Notes: generated by a model not told the origin, from the letters alone. A stretch of 5,621 nucleotides of DNA from an uncultured Propionibacteriaceae bacterium (GCA_947038745.1 CAMQXE010000099.1:1-5621), one strand, 5' to 3'. Shown: positions 1 to 5,621, counted from the stretch's first letter. Translations and numbers: made by a program.

Positions 1-2
1 TA

Positions 3-464
3 CATGATGATCCCCAGCTCACGGTTCGCGACGCGGAGGGGATACCAGCTGCACGCCAGCCGCTGAGGGTCGTCATCGGCTCCACACCATTGCCGCCATC
101 GGCCAAAGTTCTGGACACGGCTGCACCCACTCTGTTGCTATCTGGCTCACCCGCAGAGGTACTAGCCGAGCTAGCTGAACGTGGTATTCGCCATGTTCTC
201 CTTGAGGGCGGCGCAACCCTTGCGGCGGCTTTCCTCCGCGCCGGTCTAGTCGACGAGATCGTCACCTACGTCGCACCGATGTTGTTGGCTGATGGTGTCC
301 CGCTAGTTCACGACCTCGGGATCACGACGCTTACCGACGCACCCCGCTACTACCTGCGCGACGTTGCCCAGATTGGCGGCGACGTACGTATCAGACTGTC
401 CACCCATTCATCAGAAGAGGAGTACACATGTTCACTGGCATTGTCGAAGAGCTTGGCGAAGTAA
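3..464 (+). CDS. ribD: RibD, C-terminal reductase part (5' end cut by window)
   Basis: This is the last 153 codons of bifunctional RibD, which deaminates and then NADPH-reduces the pyrimidine intermediate formed by GTP cyclohydrolase II in cytoplasmic riboflavin synthesis. Only the reductase domain is visible. The reading frame is open from base 3 and begins with the family signature DDPQLTVR (visible residues 2-9), followed by PLRVVIG (20-26), the nucleotide-binding stretch HVLLEGGATL (64-73), and GLVDEIVTYVAPMLL (81-95). The deaminase half, with its zinc ligands, lies upstream of the window. Homology normally ends near GGDVRIRL (125-132). The remaining residues are not recognisable, and the last 12 are read out of frame from the start of ribE, giving a 37-nt overlap. 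It is the first visible gene of a ribD-ribE-ribBA-ribH operon. The identification is secure; the fusion to a deaminase domain is assumed from the family, because a separate reductase gene would look the same here. Confidence 0.93.
   Translation, partial: HDDPQLTVRDAEGIPAARQPLRVVIGSTPLPPSAKVLDTAAPTLLLSGSPAEVLAELAERGIRHVLLEGGATLAAAFLRAGLVDEIVTYVAPMLLADGVPLVHDLGITTLTDAPRYYLRDVAQIGGDVRIRLSTHSSEEEYTCSLALSKSLAK
416..422 (+). promoter_or_regulatory. ribE ribosome binding site inside ribD
   Basis: AGAGGAG lies 5 nt before the ribE ATG and inside the ribD coding sequence. It fixes the ribE start at 428 and implies that ribE translation starts while ribosomes are still finishing ribD. Confidence 0.8.
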
Positions 465-1027
465 TCGCATTGCATCACGGTAGCGATGCGGCTGTGCTGA
501 CGATTCGAGGTCCGCTGGTATCTAGCGATGCGGCCCTTGGCTCATCGGTCGCAGTTAATGGCGTCTGCCTCACCGTTACCCGAATCGACGGTGAGCAGTT
601 AAGCATGGATGTCATGGCCGAAACCTTGCGGCGGTCGTCGCTCGGCGGGCTACGTCCCGGTATGGGTGTGAACCTAGAACGCCCGATGGCTGCCAACGGA
701 CGTTTCGGCGGTCACATCGTGCAAGGTCACGTTGACGGTACGGGGACTGTGCTCTCACGCACGCCAGGTTCGGCTTGGGATGTGGTGACGATCTCCGCCC
801 CAGCCGAGGTGACGAAATACCTGGTCAATAAGGGTTCGGTGACCGTCGATGGCGTCTCTTTGACCTGCTTCGATATCGACTCTGATCGCTTCACGGTATC
901 GCTCATTCCAACGACGCTAGAGGCTACAAATCTGGGGCAGGCAGCTGTGGGCACCGTGGTCAATCTAGAGGCCGACATCCTCGGCAAGTACATCGTCAAG
1001 CACCTGCAAGGAGAACAGCATGACTGA
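428..1027 (+). CDS. ribE: Riboflavin synthase, alpha subunit
   Basis: This 199-residue protein matches the normal length of riboflavin synthase, which converts two molecules of 6,7-dimethyl-8-ribityllumazine into riboflavin and the RibH co-substrate aminoribitylaminouracil. The two tandem lumazine-binding barrels are visible. The first opens with MFTGIVEELGEV (1-12) and has VNGVCLTV (43-50, with Cys47 at the position of the conserved active-site cysteine) and GGHIVQGHVDG (94-104, including His96 and His101). The second has the matching VDGVSLTCFDI (140-150), SLIPTTLEATNLG (158-170) and VNLEADILGKYIVKHL (178-193). The enzyme is normally a homotrimer. The start is set by the conserved N-terminal motif and a good ribosome binding site. 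It overlaps ribD by 37 nt and ribBA by 8 nt, which suggests coupled translation. The gene is called ribC or ribE depending on the naming tradition. Confidence 0.97.
   Translation: MFTGIVEELGEVIALHHGSDAAVLTIRGPLVSSDAALGSSVAVNGVCLTVTRIDGEQLSMDVMAETLRRSSLGGLRPGMGVNLERPMAANGRFGGHIVQGHVDGTGTVLSRTPGSAWDVVTISAPAEVTKYLVNKGSVTVDGVSLTCFDIDSDRFTVSLIPTTLEATNLGQAAVGTVVNLEADILGKYIVKHLQGEQHD
1008..1013 (+). promoter_or_regulatory. ribBA ribosome binding site inside ribE
   Basis: AAGGAG lies 6 nt before the ribBA ATG at 1020 and within the last codons of ribE. The ribE stop overlaps the ribBA start as ATGACTGA, so terminating ribosomes can restart directly on ribBA. Confidence 0.85.
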
Positions 1028-2228
1028 GCTGGCAGCAATCGAGACAGCGCTCGCGAGCCTGCGAGCAGGTAAGCCAGTTTTAGTACTCGACGATGAGGGC
1101 CGCGAAAACGAGGGCGACGTGGTTTTGGCAGCGGCGACCGCATCACCGCAATGGGTCGGCTGGGCCATCCGGCATTCGTCGGGGTATCTGTGTGCGCCCA
1201 TGCCGAATGCGTGGGCGGATCGGTTGGAGCTTCCCCTGATGGTGGCAGCCTCACAAGACGTCCGACGTACGGCGTACACCTGGTCTGTGGACGCAGCTGC
1301 CGGCGTGACGACAGGTATCTCAGCTTCAGATCGGGCTACCACTTTGCGAGTGCTAGGCGACCCGAACGCTGGAGCAACCGATCTGATTAGACCCGGACAT
1401 GTGCTGCCGCTACGTGCTTGTGAAGGTGGAGTCTTTGCGCGCGATGGGCATACAGAGGCGGCCGTGGATCTATGCCGTCTAGCCGGTTTATCTCCGGTAG
1501 CCGCGATTGGTGAACTGGTGCGTGACGATGGTGAGGTGATGCGTACCCCGGAGGTGCTGGCGCTTGGTGCGCACGAGGGTTTACCGGTTATCACGATTGC
1601 TCAGCTTCTAGCCTATCGGGACAGATATGACCGAGTTGAGCTGGTAGCGAGGGCTGTCCTCCCCACACGTCATGGCCAATTTCAGATGTGCGGTTACCTG
1701 GATAGCCGCACTGGCGCGGAGCACCTGTTGCTGATTTCTCCACGTGGGCTTGGCGAATTGCCGCTAGTGCGCGTCCATTCGGAGTGTCTGACTGGCGACG
1801 CCTTCGGCTCGCTGCGCTGTGACTGTGGCCCCCAACTTGAGGCTGCCTTAGCTACTGTCGCTGATGAAGGGGGAGCTGTTGTTTACCTGCGGGGCCATGA
1901 AGGCCGTGGCGTGGGGTTACTGGCCAAAGTGGCGGCCTATCAGCTACAAGATGGCGGGCAAGACACAGTCGATGCACAGTTGTCGCTGGGCTTACCTGTG
2001 GATGCACGTGAGTACGGAGCAGCGGCTGCCATTCTCCAGGCAGAGGGAGTCTTGGAGGTGGAACTGATCACCAATAACCCAGACAAGGCATCCGGTCTTG
2101 AGGCTGGGGGTATCCGGGTGGGCAGATTGCGGCCGTCGATTGTTTCGCCCAACCCAATCAATGCGTCATATCTATCAACCAAGCGGGACAAGCTAGGGCA
2201 CCTGCTACCTAATCCGAAGGAGGCCTGA
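1020..2228 (+). CDS. ribBA: RibBA: DHBP synthase / GTP cyclohydrolase II fusion
   Basis: This 402-residue bifunctional enzyme opens both branches of riboflavin synthesis. The N-terminal half (about 1-200) resembles 3,4-dihydroxy-2-butanone-4-phosphate synthase, which acts on ribulose 5-phosphate with Mg2+. It has the acidic loop DDEGRENEGD (24-33), SVDAAAGVTTGISASDRATT (89-108), RPGH (124-127), GHTEA (143-147) and Glu165 in IGEL. The C-terminal half (about 205-402) is GTP cyclohydrolase II. Its zinc ligands are Cys256-x10-Cys267-x-Cys269, followed by RGHEGRGVGL (291-300), Tyr307, Arg330 and TNNPDK (351-356). These match the E. coli RibA residues Cys54, Cys65, Cys67, Tyr105, Arg128, Thr149 and Lys154 at a constant offset of 202, by my own alignment from memory. 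All key residues of both halves appear present, so both activities are expected. The start has a strong ribosome binding site; the gene overlaps ribE by 8 nt and ends 1 nt before ribH. Confidence 0.97.
   Translation: MTELAAIETALASLRAGKPVLVLDDEGRENEGDVVLAAATASPQWVGWAIRHSSGYLCAPMPNAWADRLELPLMVAASQDVRRTAYTWSVDAAAGVTTGISASDRATTLRVLGDPNAGATDLIRPGHVLPLRACEGGVFARDGHTEAAVDLCRLAGLSPVAAIGELVRDDGEVMRTPEVLALGAHEGLPVITIAQLLAYRDRYDRVELVARAVLPTRHGQFQMCGYLDSRTGAEHLLLISPRGLGELPLVRVHSECLTGDAFGSLRCDCGPQLEAALATVADEGGAVVYLRGHEGRGVGLLAKVAAYQLQDGGQDTVDAQLSLGLPVDAREYGAAAAILQAEGVLEVELITNNPDKASGLEAGGIRVGRLRPSIVSPNPINASYLSTKRDKLGHLLPNPKEA
2217..2223 (+). promoter_or_regulatory. ribH ribosome binding site at the end of ribBA
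   Basis: AAGGAGG, a full-length Shine-Dalgarno match, lies 6 nt before the ribH ATG and overlaps the last sense codons of ribBA. It is the best-matching ribosome binding site in the operon. Strong translation would suit RibH, which commonly forms large capsid-like assemblies. Confidence 0.88.
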
Positions 2229-2229
2229 C

Positions 2230-2724
2230 ATGGCTGGAACAGGATCACCAAAACTTAGCGTCGACGGGCGGGGGCGCCGGATTGCTGTCGTTGCAGCGTC
2301 GTGGCATGAAACAGTCATGGATAGTCTGCTGAGCAATGCCATAGATACCTTGACGGCTGCGGGAGCCGAGTTCGAGGTGGTGCGGGTTCCCGGTACATTC
2401 GAGCTACCCGTGGCTTGTGCCCGGTTGGCTGATATGCCACGAGTTGCAGGGGGTTTTGACGGCTTTGTCGCTCTCGGTGTTGTAATCCGCGGTGGCACTG
2501 CGCACTTCGAATACGTCTGCCAGAGCGCCGCATCTGGGCTGACCGAGGTCATGGTGCGTACTGGCAAACCCATTGGCTTTGGGGTATTGACTTGCGACGA
2601 TGACCAGCAGGCTTTGGACCGGGCCGGTCTACCAAACTCGCTGGAGAATAAAGGGCAGGAAGCAGCAGAAGCTGTGCTGGTAACGCTGACGAATCTGGAT
2701 GCGGTATGTGGCACAGATCGTTGA
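2230..2724 (+). CDS. ribH: 6,7-dimethyl-8-ribityllumazine synthase
   Basis: This 164-residue lumazine synthase condenses aminoribitylaminouracil with dihydroxybutanone phosphate, the penultimate step of riboflavin synthesis. Visible family features in order are AASWH (22-26, with an aromatic residue at the substrate-stacking position), VPGTFELP (53-60), ALGVVIRGGT (81-90), AHFEYVC (91-97, where His92 fits the conserved catalytic histidine), FGVLT (117-121), QALDRAGLP (127-135, containing Arg131 of the active site) and NKGQEAAEA (140-148). Its length is normal, and it resembles my recollection of mycobacterial RibH. Such proteins form pentamers or 60-subunit shells; which applies here cannot be read from sequence. 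The ATG follows the ribBA stop by one base and has an excellent ribosome binding site. It is the last gene of the operon and is followed by a strong hairpin. Confidence 0.97.
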   Translation: MAGTGSPKLSVDGRGRRIAVVAASWHETVMDSLLSNAIDTLTAAGAEFEVVRVPGTFELPVACARLADMPRVAGGFDGFVALGVVIRGGTAHFEYVCQSAASGLTEVMVRTGKPIGFGVLTCDDDQQALDRAGLPNSLENKGQEAAEAVLVTLTNLDAVCGTDR

Positions 2725-2763
2725 TGCTCGTACTTCTGTCTACAAGCTAATTCTTTTGCTGTA

Positions 2764-2793
2764 CCCAGCACAGCGACACGGGACTGTGCTGGG
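2764..2793 (+). terminator. Hairpin after the riboflavin operon, probable terminator
   Basis: CCCAGCACAG, a 10-nt loop and CTGTGCTGGG form a perfect 10-bp inverted repeat starting 39 nt after the ribH stop. No T-tract follows (the next bases are GGCCGTGCTGG), so it is not a classical intrinsic terminator. Hairpins without a T-run are frequent at actinobacterial operon ends. It could instead protect the 3' end of the rib mRNA from decay. Confidence 0.6.
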
Positions 2794-2842
2794 GGCCGTG
2801 CTGGCTCATATTTCGGTGCGGCTTGAGAAAAATCAAAAATCT

Positions 2843-2870
2843 GGAACCAAAGTGATTGGTGCTGCGTCAT
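2843..2870 (+). promoter_or_regulatory. Candidate ECF-sigma-type promoter of the WhiB-like gene
   Basis: GGAACC (2843-2848), a 16-nt spacer and CGTCAT (2865-2870) match the general pattern of extracytoplasmic-function sigma promoters in actinobacteria (GGAAC, 15-17 nt, CGTC). An A-rich tract lies directly upstream. Transcription would begin near 2877. The match is by eye, and I saw no convincing housekeeping -35/-10 pair there. Confidence 0.42.
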
Positions 2871-2921
2871 AACAAGACAATGCGATGGCCGCATGACTTA
2901 TTTACTGATGGAGATCGTGAG

Positions 2922-3488
2922 ATGTCGAACAGCACACTGAGTGTTTCAGTGCCAGCGTGCACGACCCTGGCTGATCTATTCCAGCACCGTTTGTTGGAAG
3001 ACCCCCCAGCAGCATCTGCGCTGAGCGCTTCTGAGCGCCGCCTTACTGCTGCTTTGACGGCCCGAGCTGCCCAAGCCTGCGAAGGCTGCCCACTCAAAGC
3101 ACAGTGTCTCCATGATGCGATCGTGCAACATGACGTTGCCGGATACGTTGCTGGCACGACTTTGCGTGAGCGTAATCAGTTACGTAAGCAACTGAGAGTT
3201 CGAGTCGAAAGCGAAGATCTCGATACCCTCGCCGGGGTGGTAAATGCGCATCGGCAGGTTAATCATGAGGAGGTGCTGCGGCTGCGTCGCGCAAATCCTG
3301 ACGAGTCGTTGGACAGCATCGCTCATCGTTTGGGCTGCTCGCTATCTACGGTGAAGCGGCACTTGCGTAAGGCAAGAGCTGGGCAAGGGAAAGCAACAAT
3401 TTCTGTAGTTCGACCAACCCCAGATCAGGTTTGGGAAGCCGCAAGTGAATATCACGCGGGCCCGCGACGTCGTGTAGCTGTGGCGTAA
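2922..3488 (+). CDS. WhiB-like iron-sulfur regulator with C-terminal helix-turn-helix
   Basis: This predicted 188-residue cytoplasmic regulator carries the four-cysteine pattern of the WhiB family: Cys13-x39-Cys53-x2-Cys56-x5-Cys62. The context is right at both ends: Cys13 is followed by LADLF, like the ...DPELFF of typical WhiB proteins, and the cluster motif CEGCPLKAQCL is followed by AGYVAGTTLRERNQLRK (73-89). That last stretch aligns with the family's GVWGG turn and basic segment, but the tryptophan is Val here. Such cysteines normally bind a [4Fe-4S] cluster that senses redox state or nitric oxide. The protein is about twice the usual WhiB length. Residues 115-152 (HEEVLRLRRANPDE, then SLDSIAHRLGCSLSTVKRHLRKAR) look like an added helix-turn-helix. 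The tail ends in a basic PRRRVAVA. ATG 2922 is chosen because GGAG lies 8 nt upstream; ATG 2880 in the same frame would add 14 residues. The regulated genes are unknown. Confidence 0.83.
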   Translation: MSNSTLSVSVPACTTLADLFQHRLLEDPPAASALSASERRLTAALTARAAQACEGCPLKAQCLHDAIVQHDVAGYVAGTTLRERNQLRKQLRVRVESEDLDTLAGVVNAHRQVNHEEVLRLRRANPDESLDSIAHRLGCSLSTVKRHLRKARAGQGKATISVVRPTPDQVWEAASEYHAGPRRRVAVA

Positions 3489-3518
3489 ACCTTACTTACG
3501 TGTGTAAACAGATTCTGT
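3489..3518. other. Convergent 30-nt gap between the WhiB-like and HAD genes
   Basis: The two opposing genes end 30 nt apart. The gap contains an 11-nt palindrome (ACAGA-T-TCTGT, 3508-3518) and an imperfect one (TTACTTACGTGTGTAA, 3492-3507). Neither makes a convincing terminator, so transcripts from the two sides may run into each other. Confidence 0.4.
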
Positions 3519-4313
3519 CTAGGCGAACCACGTGCGTAGTTCGCGCCAAGTGCCGCCCTCGGGAAAGCTATCGGTGACGTGGTCGGCAGCAGCAATGGCA
3601 AGCGCGGAGCCATCGCCTAATGCGACCCCGCGTCCAGCCCAACGCAACATATCGACGTCATTAGAACCATCACCAATAGCAAGAACATCCGTCGGGTCAA
3701 TACCAAGATGGGCGCAGACCCAAGACAGGCCTGTGGCTTTATTGACTCCTGGCGGACTGATATCAAGCCACGCAGTCCAGCCAACGAAATAGGACACTCC
3801 CTGCAGCCCGAGTTGTTCTGCCAAGGCTCGAAAATCGGTGTCATTAGCATCGTCGTCACGCACGATGACGCGAGTGACGGGTTCTGTCCCAAGCTGTTCT
3901 AAGTTCTCGTAGGTCAGTATCCCGGCTAACTCACCATCGGGGAATGGTTTAGTCAGGCGGTAGCCCCGCCCCAAATCTTCTACTGCGATAGCAGCGTGCG
4001 GGGCTAGAGCGTGAACTCTCGCGATGATCTCAGCAGCATCGAAGGTGATAGAGCGTTCTACTGTATAGGGCGGGTAGGAAGCCACGACCGCCCCATTGGT
4101 GCATACATGTGGCCCCGGAGGCAGCTCTAACCGCTCAATAATCGGCAAGGTAGCATGCCAGGATCTCCCTGTCGCAATAGCAATGGGCACCCCAGCTTGC
4201 TTGACCTGCGCAATCGCTTCAACGATCTCGTTAGGCATAACGCCGTCATGATCGACAAGCGTGCCATCAATATCGAGAGCAACGAGTGCAGGCCGCCAGC
4301 CAGGATCAAGCAT
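3519..4313 (-). CDS. Cof-type HAD-IIB family phosphatase
   Basis: This predicted 264-residue cytoplasmic hydrolase has all four HAD motifs: DIDGTLV (14-20, nucleophile Asp14 and acid/base Asp16), ATGR (47-50, Thr48), Lys192 in the stretch PPGVNKATG (187-195), and IGDGSNDVDML (213-223, Asp215 and Asp219 for Mg2+). The cap lies between motifs II and III (about 75-185), as in the C2B type. Typical substrates are sugar phosphates and small phosphometabolites; the exact one cannot be told from sequence. Some Cof-type members (E. coli YbjI, B. subtilis YcsE) dephosphorylate the riboflavin intermediate between the RibD and RibH steps, which is worth noting beside a rib operon. ATG 4313 is chosen because it shares its first base with the serS stop (TAATG), suggesting coupled translation; a TTG ten codons upstream is less likely. 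The ribosome binding site is weak (AAGAAG). Confidence 0.9.
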   Translation of the reverse strand: MLDPGWRPALVALDIDGTLVDHDGVMPNEIVEAIAQVKQAGVPIAIATGRSWHATLPIIERLELPPGPHVCTNGAVVASYPPYTVERSITFDAAEIIARVHALAPHAAIAVEDLGRGYRLTKPFPDGELAGILTYENLEQLGTEPVTRVIVRDDDANDTDFRALAEQLGLQGVSYFVGWTAWLDISPPGVNKATGLSWVCAHLGIDPTDVLAIGDGSNDVDMLRWAGRGVALGDGSALAIAAADHVTDSFPEGGTWRELRTWFA

Positions 4314-5593
4314 TACTTCTTGACTGGCTCGATGACTGAGCAACCCATGAATGGCTGCAATGCTTCCGGAATCCGTACCGAGCCATCAGCTTGCTGGTGG
4401 TTTTCCAGGATCATGACAATCGGGCGAGCCATGGAGCATAACGTTCCGTTGAGAGTTGCAACCGGCTTAACTTCACCAGAAATGCGCTGTCTGATATTCA
4501 AGCGACGGCTCTGGAACTCCGTGCAGTTCGACGTCGAGGTGATCTCACGGTACTTGCCCTGAGTTGGCACCCAGCCGTAGCAATCAAACTTGCGGGCAGC
4601 AGACAGACCCAAATCGCCAGCAGCGACATCGAGCACCTGATACGGGATTTCCAGTGCCTCAATGAACTCCCGCTCAAAGCCTAATAGCTTCTCATGCCAC
4701 TGCTCAGCCTCAGCCGGATCACAGTAGACAAACATCTCTACCTTGTCGAACCAGTGGACCCGGAAAATGCCGCGGGTATCTTTGCCGTAGCTACCAGCCT
4801 CGCGGCGGAAACACGGCGAGTAACCGACGTACTGGAACGGTAAAGCCGCACCATCGAGGATTTCGTCGGCGTGCATACCGGCAAGAGCCACCTCAGAAGT
4901 ACCGACAAGGAGTAGATCATCCTTAGGTAGCGAGTACACCTCATCGTTCTCGCTGGTTTGATCGAGGAACCCGGTACCTTCCATAGCCGATGGCTTCACC
5001 AGTGCAGGCGGAATGATGGGGGTGAAGCCCCACTTGTATGCCATCGACATTGCAAGGTTCAGCAGCGCAAACTCAAGTTTGGCGCCGCTACCTTTCAAAA
5101 TATAGAAACGGCTTCCAGAAACTTTGGTGCCCCGCTCCATATCGATGGCACCTAGCATTTCGCCCAGCTCAAGATGATCGCGCGGGGTGAAACCCTCAGC
5201 GGCGAAGTCACGAGGAGTGCCGTGAGTATCAATGACGACGCCATCGTCCTCACCGCCAGCTGGAACCCCATCAATGACGAGGTTGCCGAGTTTCTTCATT
5301 GCACTTAGGTAGGAGGCATCTGCTTCATGTGCGGCAGCTTCCAATTCCTTAACCCGAGCAGAAAGCTCCTTAGTTTGAGCCAAGATAGCTTGTTTAGCTT
5401 CGCCCTGAGCGGTAGCTACCGACTTACCTAGCTCTTTTTGCTGAGCGCGCACACTTTCGTAACTATTAATGGCAGTGCGACGAGCCTCATCAGCAAGAAG
5501 AACCGCATCGACATTCTCGAGTGATTCGCCACGTAATTTTTGGGAATTACGGATGCGGTCAGGGTCGGTGCGAAGCAGTTTCGGGTCAATCAT
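4313..5593 (-). CDS. serS: Seryl-tRNA synthetase
   Basis: This complete 426-residue class II synthetase charges tRNA-Ser (and tRNA-Sec where present) with serine. The N-terminal part (about 28-104) is rich in Glu, Lys, Gln and Ala, as expected of the antiparallel coiled-coil arm that grips the long variable arm of tRNA-Ser. The catalytic domain follows: the motif 1 end [10 protein letters not shown] (190-199), the serine-binding TSE loop (232-234), motif 2 [27 protein letters not shown] split as 261-270 and 271-287, and motif 3 around [21 protein letters not shown] (380-400) with its conserved Arg390. Motif 3 lacks the GxG of E. coli SerRS, which I recall as a normal actinobacterial variant. 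The protein starts MIDPKLLR, the usual SerRS N-terminus, so the start is firm. It is followed by a HAD phosphatase that overlaps its stop codon by one base; both run convergently to the WhiB-like gene. Confidence 0.97.
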   Translation of the reverse strand: MIDPKLLRTDPDRIRNSQKLRGESLENVDAVLLADEARRTAINSYESVRAQQKELGKSVATAQGEAKQAILAQTKELSARVKELEAAAHEADASYLSAMKKLGNLVIDGVPAGGEDDGVVIDTHGTPRDFAAEGFTPRDHLELGEMLGAIDMERGTKVSGSRFYILKGSGAKLEFALLNLAMSMAYKWGFTPIIPPALVKPSAMEGTGFLDQTSENDEVYSLPKDDLLLVGTSEVALAGMHADEILDGAALPFQYVGYSPCFRREAGSYGKDTRGIFRVHWFDKVEMFVYCDPAEAEQWHEKLLGFEREFIEALEIPYQVLDVAAGDLGLSAARKFDCYGWVPTQGKYREITSTSNCTEFQSRRLNIRQRISGEVKPVATLNGTLCSMARPIVMILENHQQADGSVRIPEALQPFMGCSVIEPVKK

Positions 5594-5599
5594 GTCTTT

Positions 5600-5605
5600 A
5601 GCCTA
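5600..5605 (-). promoter_or_regulatory. Candidate -10 box for a leaderless serS transcript
   Basis: Read on the minus strand, TAGGCT (a TAnnnT actinobacterial -10) is followed by AAAGAC and then the serS ATG, so transcription could begin at the A of the start codon. The -35 would fall outside the window. The alternative is that AGG in the same hexamer, 8 nt from the ATG, acts as a short Shine-Dalgarno. Confidence 0.35.
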
Positions 5606-5621
5606 CCGGTGTGCACTGACA

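Larger units (their letters stand above)
2725..2921. other. Intergenic region between ribH and the WhiB-like gene
   Basis: This 197-nt non-coding stretch holds the rib operon hairpin in its first half. Its second half is A-rich (GAGAAAAATCAAAAAT at 2825-2840) and is followed by a possible ECF-type promoter. I see no tRNA, riboswitch fold or small gene in it. Confidence 0.7.

Noticed and set aside
1..90. FMN riboswitch or operon promoter upstream of the rib genes
   Set aside because: The window opens inside ribD, so the leader region is absent. Nothing resembling the conserved RFN-element segments is seen in the intergenic DNA present.
90..464. A separate small gene beginning at TTG 90
   Set aside because: The frame is open back to base 3 and encodes the RibD signature DDPQLTVR. 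The TTG is an internal leucine codon of ribD.
965..1594. Long antisense open frame opposite ribBA (and similar ones opposite ribE and ribH)
   Set aside because: The translations are Ser/Thr/Arg/Pro-rich with no recognisable motif, and they lie wholly opposite well-identified enzymes. They are typical by-products of GC-biased coding DNA.
1869..1926. Unusual RGHEGRG in the cyclohydrolase half instead of the E. coli RQEGR
   Set aside because: From memory, this form is common in actinobacterial RibBA proteins, and the zinc and catalytic residues are all intact.
2736..2763. Possible hairpin around AGCTAATTCTTTTGCT after ribH
   Set aside because: Pairing needs several bulges and leaves only 3-bp uninterrupted stems; the perfect hairpin next to it explains the region better.
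3489..3518. Bidirectional terminator in the convergent gap
   Set aside because: The two palindromes have arms of only 4-5 bp or contain mismatches, and there is no T-run on either strand. The evidence is too weak to call it.
4311..4343. TTG at 4343 as the start of the HAD phosphatase
   Set aside because: It would add ten residues of no family resemblance read from inside serS. ATG 4313, overlapping the serS stop, gives the normal short lead into the DIDGT motif.
1..5621. Mobile elements, tRNA or rRNA genes, CRISPR arrays, phage or defence genes
   Set aside because: No transposase, integrase, regularly spaced repeats, cloverleaf-like segments or toxin/defence motifs were seen. The window is almost fully occupied by core metabolic and translation genes.

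Overview
The window looks like an ordinary chromosomal segment of an actinobacterium. Three things point there: a WhiB-like four-cysteine protein (a family essentially confined to Actinobacteria and their phages), seryl-tRNA synthetase and RibBA motif variants that I recall from actinobacterial proteins, and moderately GC-rich coding DNA (mid-50s percent judged by eye, not counted). That would suit a lower-GC actinobacterium such as an Actinomycetaceae-like organism, but the genus is only a guess.

Positions 1-2724 (+ strand) carry the riboflavin operon in the order ribD (3' part only), ribE, ribBA, ribH. The genes overlap or nearly touch: 37 nt ribD/ribE overlap, 8 nt ribE/ribBA overlap, 1 nt ribBA/ribH gap. 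Each of the three visible starts has a good Shine-Dalgarno inside the preceding gene, so they are probably co-transcribed and translationally coupled. RibBA makes both precursors (the ring from GTP, the four-carbon unit from ribulose 5-phosphate). RibD carries out deamination and reduction, RibH builds lumazine, and RibE dismutates lumazine to riboflavin. The operon promoter and any FMN riboswitch lie upstream of the window. A perfect 10-bp hairpin 39 nt after ribH probably ends the operon.

Positions 2725-2921 are intergenic and hold that hairpin and a possible ECF-sigma-type promoter. Positions 2922-3488 (+ strand) encode a WhiB-like regulator with a second, C-terminal helix-turn-helix segment.

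Positions 3519-5593 (- strand) carry serS followed by a Cof-type HAD phosphatase that starts on the serS stop codon (TAATG). They run convergently to the regulator with a 30-nt gap. The serS start has features of a leaderless transcript, but the window ends 28 nt upstream of it.

I found no mobile element, RNA gene, CRISPR array or unknown multi-gene system. The most interesting points are the WhiB-HTH protein with its candidate stress promoter, and the possibility that the nearby HAD phosphatase supplies the dephosphorylation step that the rib operon itself lacks.
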